A DNA stretch of 10,146 nt from contig VGBQ01000090.1 of NCBI GenBank assembly GCA_016870425.1, positions 1-10,146 on the forward strand, given 5' to 3'. Numbering within the stretch: position 1 is the first letter of the stretch; each line of letters starts with the position of its first letter. Below are positions 1 through 6,031 of this stretch, piece after piece. Origin of the DNA: Actinomycetota bacterium (GTDB taxonomy: Bacteria > Actinomycetota > Actinomycetes > S36-B12). The translations under genes and the position numbers were made by a program. The notes beneath the pieces were generated by a model. That model was not told the origin of the DNA. It did no database searches and worked only from the letters and a program-made list of their open reading frames with translations.

Positions 1-433
1 GGTCACCCAGTGCCGTCACGCCGATCGTGATCGCATCGCCGCGCACAAGGTCGCCACCGACGAGTGCGGCGCCGGCCCGTGCCGACTCTTCCAGCAGGCC
101 GGCGAGGAAGGCATCAACCCAGGCGATGGGCGTGGTCGGCGGCAGCGCAAGTGCGATGACCAATGCGGTCGGGGTGGCACCCATGGCAGCGATGTCGGCG
201 AGGTTCTCCGCTGCGGCCTTGTGCCCGATGTCGTGGGGCTCGGACCAGTCTCTGCGGAAGTGGCGGCCCTCGACGAGCATGTCGGTCGTCACGACGACCC
301 GGCCGTCGGCGCACGCGAGCACGGCGGCGTCATCGCCCGGGCCGACCGGCACTCCCGGGGCCTGGCCGGTCGCGGCGATGATGCGATCGACCACGGCGAT
401 CTCGCCCAGGTCCCCGACCGTCGTACCCGTCAC
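1..433 (-). CDS. thiL: Thiamine-monophosphate kinase, N-terminal 144 residues (cut by window edge)
   Basis: ThiL phosphorylates thiamine monophosphate to thiamine diphosphate with ATP, the last step of the pathway, in the cytoplasm. The visible part is the N-terminal, dimer-forming and ATP-binding half of the family. It shows GPGDDAAVL at residues 31-39 (phosphate and Mg binding), TTDMLVEGRHF at 49-59, a DIGHKAAAENLADIAAMGA block at 68-86, and GGDLVRG at 126-132, in the positions expected for ThiL. I place the start at a GTG (433-431) because GGAGG lies four bases upstream and the protein then begins just before the conserved GDLGEI segment. The C-terminal half lies outside the window. The gene diverges from the Lrp-domain gene, with 140 bp between start codons that contain a perfect palindrome. 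The family call is firm; only the start is inferred. Confidence 0.95.
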   Translation of the reverse strand, partial: MTGTTVGDLGEIAVVDRIIAATGQAPGVPVGPGDDAAVLACADGRVVVTTDMLVEGRHFRRDWSEPHDIGHKAAAENLADIAAMGATPTALVIALALPPTTPIAWVDAFLAGLLEESARAGAALVGGDLVRGDAITIGVTALGD

Positions 434-446
434 AGCGCCTCCGCTT

Positions 447-471
447 CCGTGGGGTGGTCACCACCCCACGG
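447..471. promoter_or_regulatory. Perfect 25-nt palindrome in the thiL/Lrp-domain divergent region
   Basis: Two 12-base arms (CCGTGGGGTGGT and its exact complement) flank a single central C. It ends 13 bases upstream of the thiL GTG, with its edge four bases from the thiL GGAGG, and about 54 bases upstream of the likely -10 of the plus-strand gene. No T-run follows on either strand and no gene ends here, so an operator, or a hairpin in the thiL leader, fits better than a terminator. The binding protein is unknown. Confidence 0.6.
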
Positions 472-524
472 CCCATCTTCGCCCCCCGCGCGGGTGCGCC
501 GCGCACGTGGCCACGGCGAGTCGC

Positions 525-530
525 TACCCT
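525..530 (+). promoter_or_regulatory. Candidate -10 element for the Lrp-domain/DUF3515 unit
   Basis: TACCCT fits the actinobacterial TAnnnT -10 pattern and would start transcription near 537, giving a leader of about 37 nt that contains the AGGAGG ribosome site at 564-569. I see no convincing -35. This is an inference from motif and spacing only. Confidence 0.4.
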
Positions 531-573
531 GCCCGAAGGTGCGTGCAGCAATCGCGACGATCCAGGAGGCGAC

Positions 574-810
574 ATGAGCGTCCAGGCCTACGTCCTCGTC
601 CAAACCGAAGTGGGTGCCACCGCGGGCGTGCGCTCGGCCATCGCCGCCATCCCCGGCGTCGAGAGCGCCGAGGACGTCACCGGTCCCTACGACATCATCG
701 TGCGGGTCGAGGCGCCGGGCATGGACGAGCTCGGCCGCGAGGTCCTCAGTGCGATCCAGCAGGTCGGGGGCATCACGCGCACCCTCACCTGCCCCGTCGT
801 CCACCTGTGA
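574..810 (+). CDS. Stand-alone Lrp/AsnC ligand-binding (RAM) domain protein
   Basis: This 78-residue protein is a single RAM/SAM-type alpha-beta domain: a first strand AYVLVQTE (5-12), a helix ending at IPGV (26-29), the family's TGPYDIIVRVE segment (36-46), then a helix and the closing strand ITRTLTCPVVHL (67-78). In full Lrp/AsnC regulators this domain follows a helix-turn-helix, binds an amino acid and oligomerises. Here no DNA-binding domain is encoded, so it cannot act as a classical regulator alone; it may be a small-molecule sensor or partner of another protein. The start at 574 is chosen because AGGAGG lies four bases upstream and the protein then begins exactly at the domain. Its TGA overlaps the GTG of the next gene by four bases, so the two are co-translated. 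Such short proteins are common in actinobacteria; their function is not known to me. Confidence 0.88.
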   Translation: MSVQAYVLVQTEVGATAGVRSAIAAIPGVESAEDVTGPYDIIVRVEAPGMDELGREVLSAIQQVGGITRTLTCPVVHL

Positions 811-1274
811 CCGCCCGGGCCGGCCCGACAGAGGCGGCTCCGCCGACTCGCCGGGCCCTCCTCCCCGTCGTCATCGCGGCGGCCCTGCTCACCGGCTGCG
901 GCAGGCAGGTCGCCGTGCCCCCACCCGACCTCCCCCACGATGCCTGCACCAACGTCACCGTGCCCTCGACCGTCGCCGGAGCCGGGCAACGCCCGACCAG
1001 CGAGCCGGGCACCGCCGCCTGGGGTGAGCCGCCGATCACCTACCGCTGCGGCGTTGCCCGGCCCGCCGCTCTCACGCCGACAGCCAGGCTGCTGGATGTC
1101 AACGGCATCGGATGGCTCCCGATCGACGGCCAGGGGGGCACTGGCTTCATCGCAGTGACCTGGCCATTGGACACCTCACCCGCCTACGTGGAGGTCCTCG
1201 TGCCGCAGGAGTACGCCGCCCCGGCCGATGTGCTCATCGACATCTCGGCAGCCCTGGCATCAGCGGGTGGTTAG
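807..1274 (+). CDS. DUF3515 family lipoprotein
   Basis: This protein of 155 residues has a signal peptide with Arg15-Arg16, a hydrophobic stretch LLPVVIAAALLTG (18-30) and a lipobox LTGC, so Cys31 is the predicted lipidated first residue of an exported, membrane-anchored protein. The mature part has two further cysteines (47 and 81) that could form a disulfide, and the AWGEPPITYRCG segment (71-82) characteristic of the actinobacterial DUF3515 family. The molecular role of the family is unknown. The GTG start at 807 overlaps the stop of the Lrp-domain gene (GTGA), which indicates translational coupling; the open frame continues upstream but there it is only the complement of thiL. It converges on ddl with 21 bases between stop codons, in the same neighbourhood as the M. 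tuberculosis homologue Rv2980 beside ddlA. Confidence 0.85.
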   Translation: MTARAGPTEAAPPTRRALLPVVIAAALLTGCGRQVAVPPPDLPHDACTNVTVPSTVAGAGQRPTSEPGTAAWGEPPITYRCGVARPAALTPTARLLDVNGIGWLPIDGQGGTGFIAVTWPLDTSPAYVEVLVPQEYAAPADVLIDISAALASAGG

Positions 1275-1289
1275 CCCTGGCGCCGGGCT
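1273..1289. terminator. Weak stem-loop between convergent DUF3515 and ddl genes
   Basis: AGCCC and GGGCT form a 5-bp stem around a 7-base loop that is itself GC-rich, starting in the DUF3515 stop codon. It lies in the only non-coding bases between two convergent genes, so a shared terminator is possible. The stem is short and no T-run follows, so the call is weak. Confidence 0.25.
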
Positions 1290-1295
1290 CGCGCG

Positions 1296-2393
1296 TCAGC
1301 GGAGGCCCGTCCCGCGGCGCAGGGCGTCGGCGATGAGCATGTCGATCACGGTGGCGTAGTCCATGCCACTTGCGGCGCACATGCGCGGGAAGAGGGAGAT
1401 GGGTGTGAAGCCGGGCATGGTGTTGACCTCGTTGATCAGCACGGAGTCAGAGCTCACGAAGAAGTCCACGCGCGCGAGGCCCTCGCAGTCCAGGGCCTGG
1501 AACGCCTCGACTGCAAGCCCGCGCACCTGCTCCTCCACGTCGGCGGGAAGGTCCGCCGGCACGATGAGCTCCGCGGCATCGTCGAGATACTTCGCCTCGA
1601 AGTCGTAGAACTCGTGGGGACCGCGCACGATGATCTCCGCGCAGCGCGTGGCCCGCGGGATCCCGGATGCGTCGACGATGACGGCGCACTCGATTTCGCG
1701 CGCCTGAGCGACGGCCGCCTCGACGATGACCCTGGGATCCCAGGAGCGTGCCTCGGCAATGGCCGCATCCAGCAGCGACGGCTCGGCGACCTTGGTGATG
1801 CCGACGGAGGATCCGGCCCGGGCGGGCTTGACGAACACCGGGTATCCGAGTTGGGCAACGCGCTCGCGCACCGCCTCCGGGTGTGTCTCCCACTGCGCGG
1901 ACGTGACCACGGCACTGGGTCCCACCGGGAGCCCCGCTGCGGCGAGCAATGCCTTCATGTGCCCCTTGTCCATGGCGGCGGCCGACGCGAAGACGCCGGA
2001 TCCGACGTAGGGAATCCCGGCCATCTCCAGCAGGCCCTGGACCGTGCCGTCTTCGCCCCAGGGGCCGTGGAGCACGGGAAAGACCACGTCGACGCCTCGG
2101 ATGGCGTCCGGGGCGTTGACCCCCGTGACCGGCTCGGGGAGGAGCACCGCAGACTCTCCGGTGTCGGCGACGGCGGGCAGCGCACCCGGGGCCGCAGCGG
2201 CGATCCCCGCAGGGTCGGCGTTCACGCGCATCCAGCGTCCGTCGGGGAGGATGCCGACGGTCGTGACGTCGTAGCGGCCGGGATCGAGTGCGCGCAGGAT
2301 CCCGGCGGCGCTGAGGCAGGAGATCGCGTGCTCGCTGCTGCGACCCCCGAAGATCACCAGGACCCGTACGCGTCCCGAGGCACTCGCCGTCAC
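1296..2393 (-). CDS. ddl: D-alanine--D-alanine ligase
   Basis: Ddl joins two D-alanines using ATP in the cytoplasm, supplying the dipeptide that MurF adds to the peptidoglycan precursor. The 365-residue length is normal for actinobacterial Ddl. Visible motifs are GGRSSEH (16-22), HGPWGEDGTVQG (109-120), FVKPARAGSSVGI (187-199, ATP-grasp lysine), YDFEAKYL (263-270), ARVDFF (307-312) and NEVNTMPGFT (321-330). Tyr269 in the EAKY omega loop is the residue found in D-Ala-D-Ala enzymes, whereas D-lactate-adding ligases of the Leuconostoc type have Phe there, so resistance-type specificity is unlikely. The GTG start has no ribosome site, but TAACGT lies exactly seven bases upstream, the spacing of a leaderless transcript. 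It is divergent from the PLP enzyme gene and convergent with the DUF3515 gene. Confidence 0.96.
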   Translation of the reverse strand: MTASASGRVRVLVIFGGRSSEHAISCLSAAGILRALDPGRYDVTTVGILPDGRWMRVNADPAGIAAAAPGALPAVADTGESAVLLPEPVTGVNAPDAIRGVDVVFPVLHGPWGEDGTVQGLLEMAGIPYVGSGVFASAAAMDKGHMKALLAAAGLPVGPSAVVTSAQWETHPEAVRERVAQLGYPVFVKPARAGSSVGITKVAEPSLLDAAIAEARSWDPRVIVEAAVAQAREIECAVIVDASGIPRATRCAEIIVRGPHEFYDFEAKYLDDAAELIVPADLPADVEEQVRGLAVEAFQALDCEGLARVDFFVSSDSVLINEVNTMPGFTPISLFPRMCAASGMDYATVIDMLIADALRRGTGLR

Positions 2394-2400
2394 GTCCGCG

Positions 2401-2406
2401 ACGTTA
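2401..2406 (-). promoter_or_regulatory. Candidate -10 for leaderless ddl transcript
   Basis: On the minus strand TAACGT is followed by seven bases and then the ddl GTG. In actinobacteria TAnnnT with this spacing is typical of transcripts that begin at the start codon. No Shine-Dalgarno sequence is visible before the GTG, which supports the same reading. Confidence 0.5.
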
Positions 2407-2423
2407 GTGCCCGGCTATCGCGT

Positions 2424-2429
2424 TAGGGT
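2424..2429 (+). promoter_or_regulatory. Candidate -10 for leaderless PLP-enzyme transcript
   Basis: TAGGGT is followed by seven bases and then the ATG at 2437, again the leaderless geometry, and no purine-rich ribosome site precedes that ATG. This supports 2437 as the start in preference to the in-frame GTG at 2407, which lies upstream of the predicted transcription start. Confidence 0.55.
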
Positions 2430-2436
2430 CGGCGCC

Positions 2437-3558
2437 ATGCCGGAGCACCCCGAGTCCCCCTGGTCCGTCGAGACGCAACTGGTCCACGCCGGGCGCCCAC
2501 CGGCGCAGCCGGGCAACCCGGTCAACTACCCCGTCGAGCTCTCCTCGACCTACCACGCCGGTGGTGAGGTGGAATACGCCCGCGACGGCACGCTCGGAAT
2601 GCGCTCGCTCGAGGAAGCCGTCGGACCGCTCGAGGGTGGTGAGGCCGTGGCCTTCGCTTCCGGCATGGCCGCGGCGAATGCGATCGTGGACCTCTTGCCC
2701 GCGGGTGCCGTCGTCGTGGCCGCGGAGTTCACCTACACGGGCGTGGCTCTGCGCCTACGCGAACTCGATGGTCGCGGCATCATCTCGCTGCGCCGGGTGG
2801 ATATCGCCGACACCGAGGCCGTCATCGCGGCACTGCGGGGCGCGGACGCACTATGGATCGAGTCCCCCACCAATCCGATGATGGAGGTCGCGGACATCCC
2901 CGCGATCAGCGCGGCTGCGCACGCCGTCGGTGCGCTCGTGGTCTGCGACAACACCTTCGCCACCCCTCTCGGCCAACGCCCCCTGGATATGGGCGCCGAC
3001 ATGGTGCTGCATAGCGGCACGAAGGCCATCGGTGGCCACTCCGACTGCCTCCTGGGCCTGGCGATCACGGCTGATCCCGAGCGCGCGACAGCACTCCGGC
3101 TGCGACGCACCCTGCTGGGCGCGGCCCCGGGCGCACTGGAGTGCTATCTCGTGCTGCGCGGGCTGCGCACCCTGGGCCTGCGCCGGGCGCGCTCCCAGGC
3201 CAGCGCCCAAGTGATCGCCGAGCGTCTCGCGGCGCACCCGGCCGTCACGCGCGTGCGCTACCCCGGACTCCTGGGTGATCCCGGATACGACCGATGCGCC
3301 CGTCACATGTCCGGTCCGGGCTTCATGATGGCCATCGAGGTCGCAGGGGGTGCGGACGCCGCCCAGGCGGTGGCGCAGTCCACGCGGCTGTGGGTGCACG
3401 CCACCAGTCTCGGCGGCGTCGAGTCCCTCATCGAGCGCCGCCGGCGCTGGCCCGCCGAGAACCCGCGCGTGCCCGAGGGCCTCTTGCGGCTGTCCGTGGG
3501 CATCGAGGACCCCGAGGACCTGTGGTCCGATCTCGCCCGCGCACTCGACGCGCGCTAA
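2437..3558 (+). CDS. Cystathionine gamma-lyase/gamma-synthase family PLP enzyme
   Basis: This is a 373-residue member of the Cys/Met-metabolism PLP-dependent family (fold type I), cytoplasmic, most likely a cystathionine gamma-lyase or gamma-synthase. Visible elements are Tyr47-Ala-Arg49 (phosphate contact from the neighbouring subunit), ASGM (74-77), Tyr100 (candidate cofactor-stacking residue), ESPTNP (142-147), Asp171 in CDNTFATP (pairs with the pyridine nitrogen), the Schiff-base Lys196 in HSGTKAIGGHSD, SLGGVESL (324-331), and Arg351 in the substrate-carboxylate region LLRLSVGIED. The usual YSR..GNPT motif is altered to YARDGTLG. The sequence does not settle lyase versus synthase versus methionine gamma-lyase. 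The start is set by the TAGGGT box seven bases upstream. It stands as a single gene, divergent from ddl and ending six bases short of the gpsA stop on the other strand, with no obvious terminator in that gap. Confidence 0.88.
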   Translation: MPEHPESPWSVETQLVHAGRPPAQPGNPVNYPVELSSTYHAGGEVEYARDGTLGMRSLEEAVGPLEGGEAVAFASGMAAANAIVDLLPAGAVVVAAEFTYTGVALRLRELDGRGIISLRRVDIADTEAVIAALRGADALWIESPTNPMMEVADIPAISAAAHAVGALVVCDNTFATPLGQRPLDMGADMVLHSGTKAIGGHSDCLLGLAITADPERATALRLRRTLLGAAPGALECYLVLRGLRTLGLRRARSQASAQVIAERLAAHPAVTRVRYPGLLGDPGYDRCARHMSGPGFMMAIEVAGGADAAQAVAQSTRLWVHATSLGGVESLIERRRRWPAENPRVPEGLLRLSVGIEDPEDLWSDLARALDAR

Positions 3559-3564
3559 GGCCGA

Positions 3565-4572
3565 TCAGCCCAGTCGCGTCTCAGGCTTCGGCGCGCGCGA
3601 CATGAAGGCCGTCAGCATCTCCTTGGGCTTCATGCCGTGGTGGACGACCTGCACCACCTGCTCGGTGATGGGCATGTCCACCCCGTGCCGCGTGGCTAGG
3701 TCCAGGATCGACTGACAGCTCTTGACGCCCTCGCAGGTCTGCTTGGTAGCGGCGACTGTCTCGTCGACGGTGAGCCCCGAGCCGAGATTGACCCCGAAGG
3801 TCCGGTTGCGCGACAGGGGTGACTGACAGGTGGCGATGAGATCCCCTACGCCGGCCAGTCCCATGAAGGTGAGGGGATCGGCCCCGAGTGCGGTGCCCAG
3901 ACGCGCCATCTCCGCCAGGCCGCGCGTGATGAGCGCCGCCTGGGAGTTCTCGCCGAAGCCGAGACCCGAGGCCATGCCATTGGCGAGTGCGATGACGTTC
4001 TTCACCGACCCGCCCACCTCGACGCCCACGACATCGGTCGTCCAGTAGGCACGGAAGTAGTCCGTCGTGCAGGCGTCCTGCAACCGCTGGGCACTCTCGC
4101 GATCCGAGCAGGCGACCGTTGTCGCCGCGGGCTGGCGCAGGGCGATCTCTCGGGCAAGATTGGGTCCGGAGACCACCGCGACGCGCGCGGGTGGCAATGC
4201 GGCGACTTCCTCGATGACCTGGCTCATGCGCAGCGTCGTACCGATCTCGATGCCCTTCATCAGGCTGACCAGCACACTTCCGGGCGCCAGGTCATCGCGC
4301 CACCGAGCAAGGTTGTCGCGCAGCGACTGGGCGGGTACGGCGAGCACCACCAGGGGAGCGCCATCGAGGGCCTCGCGCTCGTCGGTGGTTGCCCGCAGGC
4401 CGGAGGGCAGGCGGATCCCCGGGTGGTAGCGCTCGTTGACGTGGTCGTTGTTGATCTGCCGCGCCACTTCCTCCTCGCGGCTCCACATGAGGACATCCCC
4501 TCCGGCGTCGGCAAGGACCATCGCAAAGGCGGTCCCCCACGATCCGGCTCCCATGACGGCGACTCGACTCAT
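3565..4572 (-). CDS. gpsA: Glycerol-3-phosphate dehydrogenase [NAD(P)+]
   Basis: GpsA reduces dihydroxyacetone phosphate to sn-glycerol 3-phosphate, the backbone of phospholipids, in the cytoplasm. The 335-residue protein has the Rossmann GAGSWG (8-13), AVPAQSLR (78-85), the conserved LVSLMKGIE (101-109), SGPNLAREI (135-143), the catalytic Lys191 in GGSVKNVIALANG, GLAGVGDL (238-245) with Asp244, and SRNRTFG (254-260), all as in the family. Its ATG overlaps the TGA of plsC (ATGA), so it is the downstream member of a coupled plsC-gpsA pair; the two enzymes act in the same route, GpsA making the acceptor and PlsC adding the second acyl chain. The gene converges tightly on the PLP-enzyme gene. 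Confidence 0.97.
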   Translation of the reverse strand: MSRVAVMGAGSWGTAFAMVLADAGGDVLMWSREEEVARQINNDHVNERYHPGIRLPSGLRATTDEREALDGAPLVVLAVPAQSLRDNLARWRDDLAPGSVLVSLMKGIEIGTTLRMSQVIEEVAALPPARVAVVSGPNLAREIALRQPAATTVACSDRESAQRLQDACTTDYFRAYWTTDVVGVEVGGSVKNVIALANGMASGLGFGENSQAALITRGLAEMARLGTALGADPLTFMGLAGVGDLIATCQSPLSRNRTFGVNLGSGLTVDETVAATKQTCEGVKSCQSILDLATRHGVDMPITEQVVQVVHHGMKPKEMLTAFMSRAPKPETRLG

Positions 4573-5282
4573 GCGGCTTCCCCTCGACTCACGTGCTCTT
4601 GATCGTGGCGCACCTCGCGGAGCAGGTCGGTGATGGCTGCCATCACGCGGTCCGTTGCCTTGCGCAGCGTCTCAGCGTCGGGCTCTCCGCTGCTCCGCAG
4701 GTCGTCGAGCTCGACCGGTCGCCCGATGAGCACATGCATGGTCTTGCGCGGGAAGGCCTTGAACTCCTTGCGGTAGGGACGCATGACCTCCTGCGCACCC
4801 CAGTGAGCCATGGGGATGACGGGCACCCCCGCGGTCAGCGCGATCCGCGCCGCGCCCGTCTTGGCGGCCATGGGCCACAGGTCGGGATCCTTCGTGATGG
4901 TGCCTTCGGGATAGACGACGACACACTCCCCTGCCGCAGCGGCATCGACCGCGGCCTGGACCGCGACGGCAGCATCCTTGGTGCCACGCACCACCGGGAT
5001 CTGACCGGCATTGCGCATGACCCAGCCCACGACCGGGACGCGGAAGAGTGCGTCCTTGGCCAGGAATCTGGGCACGCGGTTGTTATCCCACAGGACGTGT
5101 GAGATGACGATGGGGTCGAACCATGAGAGGTGATTGGCGGCGAGCACCATGCCGCTGTCGACGTCGAGATGCTCGGTCCCCCGCCAGTCGCGACGCGTGA
5201 TGATCACCATGAAGGGCCGCAGGATCACGGCGGCCATGCGGTAGGCGAAGCCCAGCCGGTCGCTCCTCGTCACCCGACTCAC
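4569..5282 (-). CDS. plsC: 1-acyl-sn-glycerol-3-phosphate acyltransferase
   Basis: This 237-residue acyltransferase of the PlsC/LPLAT family is predicted to convert lysophosphatidic acid to phosphatidic acid at the inner face of the membrane. It carries the catalytic NHLSWFD (50-56, the HX4D box), FLAKDALFRVPVVGWVM (73-89), the substrate-binding YPEGT (124-128) and VIPMAHWG (155-162). Residues 14-29 are hydrophobic and may lie in the membrane surface. The open frame extends far upstream, but that part is antisense to cofC. I start it at GTG 5282 because GGAGG lies nine bases upstream and the protein then opens with a segment typical of actinobacterial homologues. Its stop overlaps the gpsA start. 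No clear promoter is visible in the 88 bp shared with cofC. Confidence 0.92.
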   Translation of the reverse strand: MSRVTRSDRLGFAYRMAAVILRPFMVIITRRDWRGTEHLDVDSGMVLAANHLSWFDPIVISHVLWDNNRVPRFLAKDALFRVPVVGWVMRNAGQIPVVRGTKDAAVAVQAAVDAAAAGECVVVYPEGTITKDPDLWPMAAKTGAARIALTAGVPVIPMAHWGAQEVMRPYRKEFKAFPRKTMHVLIGRPVELDDLRSSGEPDAETLRKATDRVMAAITDLLREVRHDQEHVSRGEAA

Positions 5283-5370
5283 CTCTGCCCACCTCCCATC
5301 GCCGCAGTCTCCCAGGAGCGAGGCGCCCCTGTCATGGAGACGCACGGCCGCGCCGTGGGATGCTCGCCGG

Positions 5371-6021
5371 ATGGACTCAGGCTGGCGCATCGTCATCCCG
5401 CTGCGCCTGAGTGACGCCAAGTCCCGGCTCTCGACCCAGACGGCACCGCGGCGCCGCGCGCTCGTGGTCGCCATGGCCCTCGATGTCCTCGCGGCAGCCA
5501 CGGCCTGTCCCTCGGTGGACGAGGTGGTGCTGGTCTCGGACCCGGAGGGTATAGAGGCTGTGGCCGCCGCCGGTCTCGCCGGGGCCCGCCTGCTCGATGA
5601 TCCTGGCGGGGGACTCAACGCCGCCATCCGCGCGGGGGCGACGAGCGCGTCCGGTCCGGTGGCGGCCCTCCTGGCGGACGTGCCGTGCGCGACGCCCGAT
5701 GCCCTCGCCATCGCGCTGGCGGAGTGCACGGAAGGCCCGGTGATCGTGAGCGACGCCGAGGGGCTGGGCACGACACTCCTCGCGGCACGACACGTCGGCG
5801 ACCTCCGCCCCCGCTTCGGCCCACGCTCGCGTGCCGCCCACGTGACCGACGGAGCCCGCGACATCCTCAACACCGTCCCCGGCGCACTCGCCGGGCTCAG
5901 GCGCGATGTCGACAGCGAGGTGGACCTGTGGGATGCGCTGCGGATCGGGGCCGGCGCCTTCACCCGCTCTGCCACCGCACACGAAGGCGGGGCCGGGCAT
6001 CGCCCGACCCCGCCTTCGTGA
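5371..6021 (+). CDS. cofC: CofC/FbiD-type guanylyltransferase of coenzyme F420 synthesis
   Basis: CofC/FbiD enzymes transfer GMP from GTP to phosphoenolpyruvate or phospholactate to make the activated side-chain precursor used by CofD/FbiA in F420 synthesis. The 216-residue protein has the nucleotidyltransferase opening VIPLRLSDAKSRL (8-20, Lys17), DDPGGGLNAAI (76-86), the metal-site segment LLADVP (100-105), DAEGLGTTLL (128-137), FGP-S-AAH (149-157) and the family's closing DVDSEVDLWDAL (179-190). The M. tuberculosis neighbour at this position, Rv2983 (FbiD), uses phosphoenolpyruvate; which acceptor is used here cannot be read from the sequence. The last 13 codons and the stop coincide with a strong hairpin, so the C-terminal tail is probably shaped by terminator function. 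No good ribosome site precedes the ATG; start confidence is moderate. It implies that the organism makes F420. Confidence 0.88.
   Translation: MDSGWRIVIPLRLSDAKSRLSTQTAPRRRALVVAMALDVLAAATACPSVDEVVLVSDPEGIEAVAAAGLAGARLLDDPGGGLNAAIRAGATSASGPVAALLADVPCATPDALAIALAECTEGPVIVSDAEGLGTTLLAARHVGDLRPRFGPRSRAAHVTDGARDILNTVPGALAGLRRDVDSEVDLWDALRIGAGAFTRSATAHEGGAGHRPTPPS
5980..6020. terminator. Long hairpin shared by convergent cofC and hup
   Basis: A 19-bp inverted repeat (arms 5980-5998 and 6002-6020, 3-base loop) begins inside cofC and ends in its stop codon. One position is mismatched: A opposite C in the plus-strand RNA, but a G-U pair in the minus-strand RNA, so the stem is complete only for the hup transcript, whose stop lies 11 bases upstream of it. 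There is no T-run on either side. A bidirectional terminator of the T-poor type common in high-GC bacteria is the best reading. Confidence 0.7.
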
Positions 6022-6031
6022 ATGCGTAGGC

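Noticed and set aside
434..573. TPP riboswitch upstream of thiL.
   Set aside because: The conserved CUGAGA and later pyrimidine-sensing segments of the THI element are absent; only the simple palindrome is present.
27..806. Long plus-strand open frame running from near the left edge into the DUF3515 lipoprotein, which would give a 415-residue protein.
   Set aside because: The part before 807 is the complement of thiL and then crosses the RAM-domain gene in another frame; it has no family-like sequence. Only the section from GTG 807 has a signal peptide and domain.
2407..2436. Upstream in-frame GTG as start of the PLP enzyme.
   Set aside because: It has no ribosome site and lies upstream of the predicted start of transcription at 2437; the extra residues are not conserved-looking.
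5343..5357. CACGGC-CGC-GCCGTG dyad 14 bases upstream of cofC as an operator.
   Set aside because: Six-base arms of pure GC-rich sequence are expected often by chance in this composition; nothing else supports it.
5283..5975. N-terminal extension of plsC to give a 468-residue protein.
   Set aside because: The added residues are low-complexity and antisense to cofC, a clear family match. GTG 5282 has a ribosome site and gives normal PlsC length.
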